Part shown: positions 61,104 through 64,000 of the stretch, in pieces
How the letters are laid out: each line of letters begins with the position of its first letter
Position numbering within the stretch: position 1 is the first letter of the stretch
Position numbers and translations under genes: made by a program
From: Cylindrotheca closterium
Lineage: Eukaryota > Bacillariophyta > Bacillariophyceae > Bacillariales > Bacillariaceae
Direction of reading: 5' to 3'
Assembly: GCA_933822405.4 (NCBI GenBank)
Contig: CAKOGP040001781.1
Coordinates: 16,800-80,799, forward strand
Length of the DNA: 64,000 nt
The notes under the pieces: generated by a model
Told to the model about the DNA's origin: nothing
Databases searched by the model: none
The model's input: the letters and a program-made list of their open reading frames with translations, nothing else

Positions 61104-63657
61104 TTAGGGTGGTGGTAGTCTTACGCCTGCTCGCAAATCAGCAGCTGACGGTGACTGTTTTCGTGGTTTCTTCCGTTTGCCGCGCTTTAAAGCCTGGTGA
61201 TCAGTAGTACCATGCAGAACCATATTGCCCATATTGCCCAATTCACTGTGCTGAGTTCCACCAATCATTACTTTGGCCTTGATGTACTTTTCGACTCCCG
61301 CCAAACTGGGCGGCTTGATGATTCGATCGGAGGCCTTTTCCTTGGAATCTCTTGGAACGCAAATGATCCTGCCCGCCATTTCCTTCTTGTTGCGTTGAAA
61401 CTGCGGATGGTGGAAGCAGTCGGTTCCTGTCCCACTAGTAAGCCGGACAAATCCCCAACGATGCAGTTTCCGTACAAAGCTGGAGTACTTGGTTTCCTTG
61501 AATATCTTGTCTAGAACCTCTTGACAGAACAGTTCAGGATTGACAATTACAAAGGACTTGCCATCCGGCAGCCAAGCAACCGAGTCTTCAGAGCCGTACT
61601 CCATGAGTGCTATCATCAGCTTTTCCGGAAAGATCTTGGCTCTCTTGTTTTTGGTTTCCTTGCGTGCTTGTTTCTTGGACACTTTGTTGTTGTTGGGTGG
61701 AATAGCTTCATCACCATCACCATCACCATCACCACCACCCATCAGACCTGGTACCTGTGGAAACATGGCTTGAAAATTCATTTTGTTCCCCAAATTGTTG
61801 CTTTCTGCAATGTTGTTGTTGATGTTGTTGTTGATGTTGCTGTTCCCCATATTGGTCATAAGGGCTTGGCCGAATGCTCCGACGGACAGCGACGCCAATT
61901 GACTTTGCTGAATATTCAGTAGTTGTTGCCGTTGCATTTGCTGTTGCTGCTGCTGTTGTAATTGAGTCTGTTGTTGGGAAAGTTGATTTTGCTGTTGCTG
62001 CAATGACAATTGGCTTTGATGTTGTTGTTGCTGCTGTTGCAATTGCTGGGCAAGGATCGGCATGCCTGTAGACGCTGTCGCCCCCATAAGTAAATTGGGA
62101 GCAATTCCAACGGCTCCACCTATCATGCTGTTCATGGCCGCCGCTTGGACAGCTCCTCCCATAATACTACCAAAAGGGTCTACTGCTGGGGTACTGTCAC
62201 TAGAAGCATTGGTTCCTTTTCCATTCGCATCGTTGCTGGTAATGTTGTTGTTGTTGTTGTTCGTATTCCCACCGCCATTGGTATTGTTGTGATTTTCTCC
62301 AAGGAATAATCCCAAGGCTGCTGCTGAGTTAAAGGGTACACTACCCGTTCCTGTCACTTGATTCATCCACATGGGCAGCTGTCCGGCAAGCTCCTGTGTT
62401 TGGTCCTGATTTGTGCCATGATGTTGTTCTTGACCTTGTCCAGCCTGATGATGCTGCTGCTGTTCATGGTGTTGCTCCTGAGAATGATTTTGTATTTGTT
62501 GTTCTTGACCTTGTCCAGCTGGATGCTGTTGATGTTGCGGCTGTATTTGGAGCTGTTGATGCTGCTGCTGCTGTTGTTGTGACGGAATGAGGCCACTGGG
62601 TTCCAATTGGGCTGCTAGTTGCTGTTGCTGTTGCTGCTGTCGTGCTTGGTTCTGTGATGATTGCTGTTGCTGATGTTGCTGGACCTGTTGCTGAAGGGAC
62701 GCAATCTGTTCTTGAAGGCCGTGGATTAGTGGAATGCTGCTATTTCCTCCTCCGGTAGCAGCATTGGGATTATTGACTTCTTGTTGTTGTGGTTGTTGTG
62801 GTTGAAACGAGTTCAAGTGTTGCATTTGATCAAGACCTTCCAATCCAGCGAGGGTATTACTCATTTGCGTACTTTGTTGTTGCAACAACTGTAAATGTTG
62901 TTGGGAGATTCCCGATTGTTGTTGTTGCAGACCCGAGGATGAATCGATCTGTTGTTGTTGTTGTTGTTGCTGTTGTTGCTGTTGTTGCTGTTGTTGCGTC
63001 GGATCTTGCATCGGAACTGGATCCATTTGTTGCGATGGTACCAAGCCTGCATTAGCTCCATTCTGATTGGAAGATAGTGCATGATTTTTGGAATTGATAA
63101 TATCAGAAGTAAGGCTATTCGACATTGGACCGATCTCATTGCTGTTGTTGACGCCATTTTGGTTGAGATGATTCATATTGTTGGTGTTGGTGTTGGTGTT
63201 GTTGGCACCACTTGCCGCTGCAATTGCGGCCGCAAACATGCTCTCGGCTGATATGTTCGAATTCTGCTGAGGCAGCTGAGGCAGCTGAGGCATTTGTCCT
63301 GGTTGCTGCAGGGTAGACATGAGGAGATTACTTGTCATCAAGTTGTTGGAAACGGATGCTTGTGCATTGTTATTATTGTTCTGAGATAATTGGTTGACAG
63401 GATTCAGCTGCTCGTGCATTTGTCTTATAATGTCGGCCCCAAAGGCTGATGGTTGCATCATATTATTGTCTTCATATTTGTAGGAATGCGAAAATGTGAG
63501 TGAAACCGTGATGAAGCTAGATCCTGGATCGAAGGAATATCGATCGCAAGGCATGCATTTTATAAAACTTACTCATTCCGGGAATGCCAGTCTCATTGGG
63601 AGTCATGTTGCTCTTCGATTGCTGATCTCCAGCATTATGGAACATGCCGTGATTCAT
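61104..63657 (-). CDS. HSF-type transcription factor, C-terminal DBD
   Basis: Two exons: 63573-63657 and 61104-63469. The 103-bp intron 63470-63572 has GTAAGT and GAAG borders; the joined frame begins MNHGMFHNAGDQQSK and gives 816 residues. About 600 residues of Gln- and Asn-rich sequence, with long polyglutamine runs, come first. The heat-shock-factor DNA-binding domain is near the C-terminus (about 642-728): FPEKLMIALMEYGSED..W.PDGKSFVIV, and FKETKYSSFVRKLHRWGF is the recognition helix region. A basic segment (RGKRKKPRK) near the end is a nuclear signal candidate. The domain binds nGAAn elements. There is no heptad HR-A/B trimerisation region after the domain. The polyglutamine part probably acts as an activation domain. 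Confidence 0.9.
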
Positions 63658-64000
63658 GATAAATGAATGAATGGAAGAACGATTGGTTCTAGGATGTTGG
63701 TGATTCTAAATGAGTGACTGCTTCTTGTTGATATTTATATCGGAACGCTTTCTGTTTTTCTTTCAGGCAATATATAAGACCAGGGGTGTTCTCAAAATCA
63801 AAATCGTACTGCTCTGTTCTGGGTGCAGACTTGATTGATTTCAACAATAGAGGATCTCTGGTTGGTTCAGGTGCAATTCCTTCGATTTTGTGAGCTCCAG
63901 TTTCAATGAACAAGGTTGATGTTCTTCCTTGCTTTCGTACGTTTCAGGCCAAGCTTTTGGTTGTAAACTCGACATTTTCAATTTCGATTCCAAAAACGCT
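63658..64000. other. Promoter of HSF gene and window end
   Basis: Five-prime flank of the HSF gene. A minus frame at 63689-63913 opens with TTG and has no recognised motif; it could be a piece of a gene beyond the window. Not called. Confidence 0.4.

Noticed and set aside
62789..63055. Val/Ala-rich frames opposite the HSF gene
   Set aside because: They are translations of the polyglutamine repeat read on the other strand.
61104..63554. HSF start at the ATG at 63554
   Set aside because: That ATG lies inside the 103-bp intron; joining exon 1 at 63573-63657 keeps the phase and gives a more typical Asn/Met start.

Overview
The window looks like nuclear DNA of a diatom, probably a pennate one. 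This is an inference from content: short GT-AG introns (67 to 185 bp), free-standing helicase-associated-domain proteins, a heat-shock-factor protein with long Gln/Asn-rich tracts, a secreted protein with dense Pro-Ser repeats, and genes packed on both strands. No rRNA, organellar or bacterial operon structure is visible. Several genes are split by introns; I joined exons only where splice sites, phase and protein similarity agreed.

Layout. 1-9.9 kb: a secreted Pro/Ser-rich protein, a secreted ARM-like protein, a methyltransferase, glycylpeptide N-myristoyltransferase and a small unknown gene. 10.5-16.9 kb: inositol-3-phosphate synthase and a THI5/SsuA-like secreted binding protein share a bidirectional promoter carrying a CRE palindrome; then an ankyrin/zinc-finger protein and a helical unknown. 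17.3 kb: tRNA-Ala(AGC), followed by about 1.2 kb holding two arrays of a 31-bp palindromic repeat. 18.6-23.3 kb: a PX-domain (sorting-nexin-like) protein and a globin. 25-34 kb: three helicase-associated-domain genes, two of them sharing an almost identical 440-bp block, mixed with a nuclear-type unknown, a W/SEAK-repeat protein, a Cys-rich zinc protein and an LRR protein. 34.8-40.3 kb: a candidate DNA transposon with a DDE transposase, three further genes and inverted arrays of a 20-bp repeat. 41-51.5 kb: an FG-GAP surface protein, a cyclophilin-like membrane protein, an eight-exon ABC transporter and a TM9 protein. 52-57 kb: a membrane-anchored thioredoxin reductase-glutaredoxin-glutaredoxin fusion and a J-domain/PARP-finger/BRCT/SAP protein. 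57-64 kb: two tandem membrane paralogues and an HSF-type regulator.

The strongest novelty candidates are: (1) the ABC transporter, whose exons join cleanly into a TMD-NBD-NBD-TMD order instead of the usual TMD-NBD-TMD-NBD; (2) the 5.5-kb transposon-like element with inverted satellite arrays and a cargo repeat-protein family; (3) the J-domain/PARP-finger/BRCT/SAP protein; (4) the membrane-anchored reductase-double glutaredoxin fusion; (5) the 31-bp spaced palindromes and the strong excess of the 8-mer TACCGGTA.
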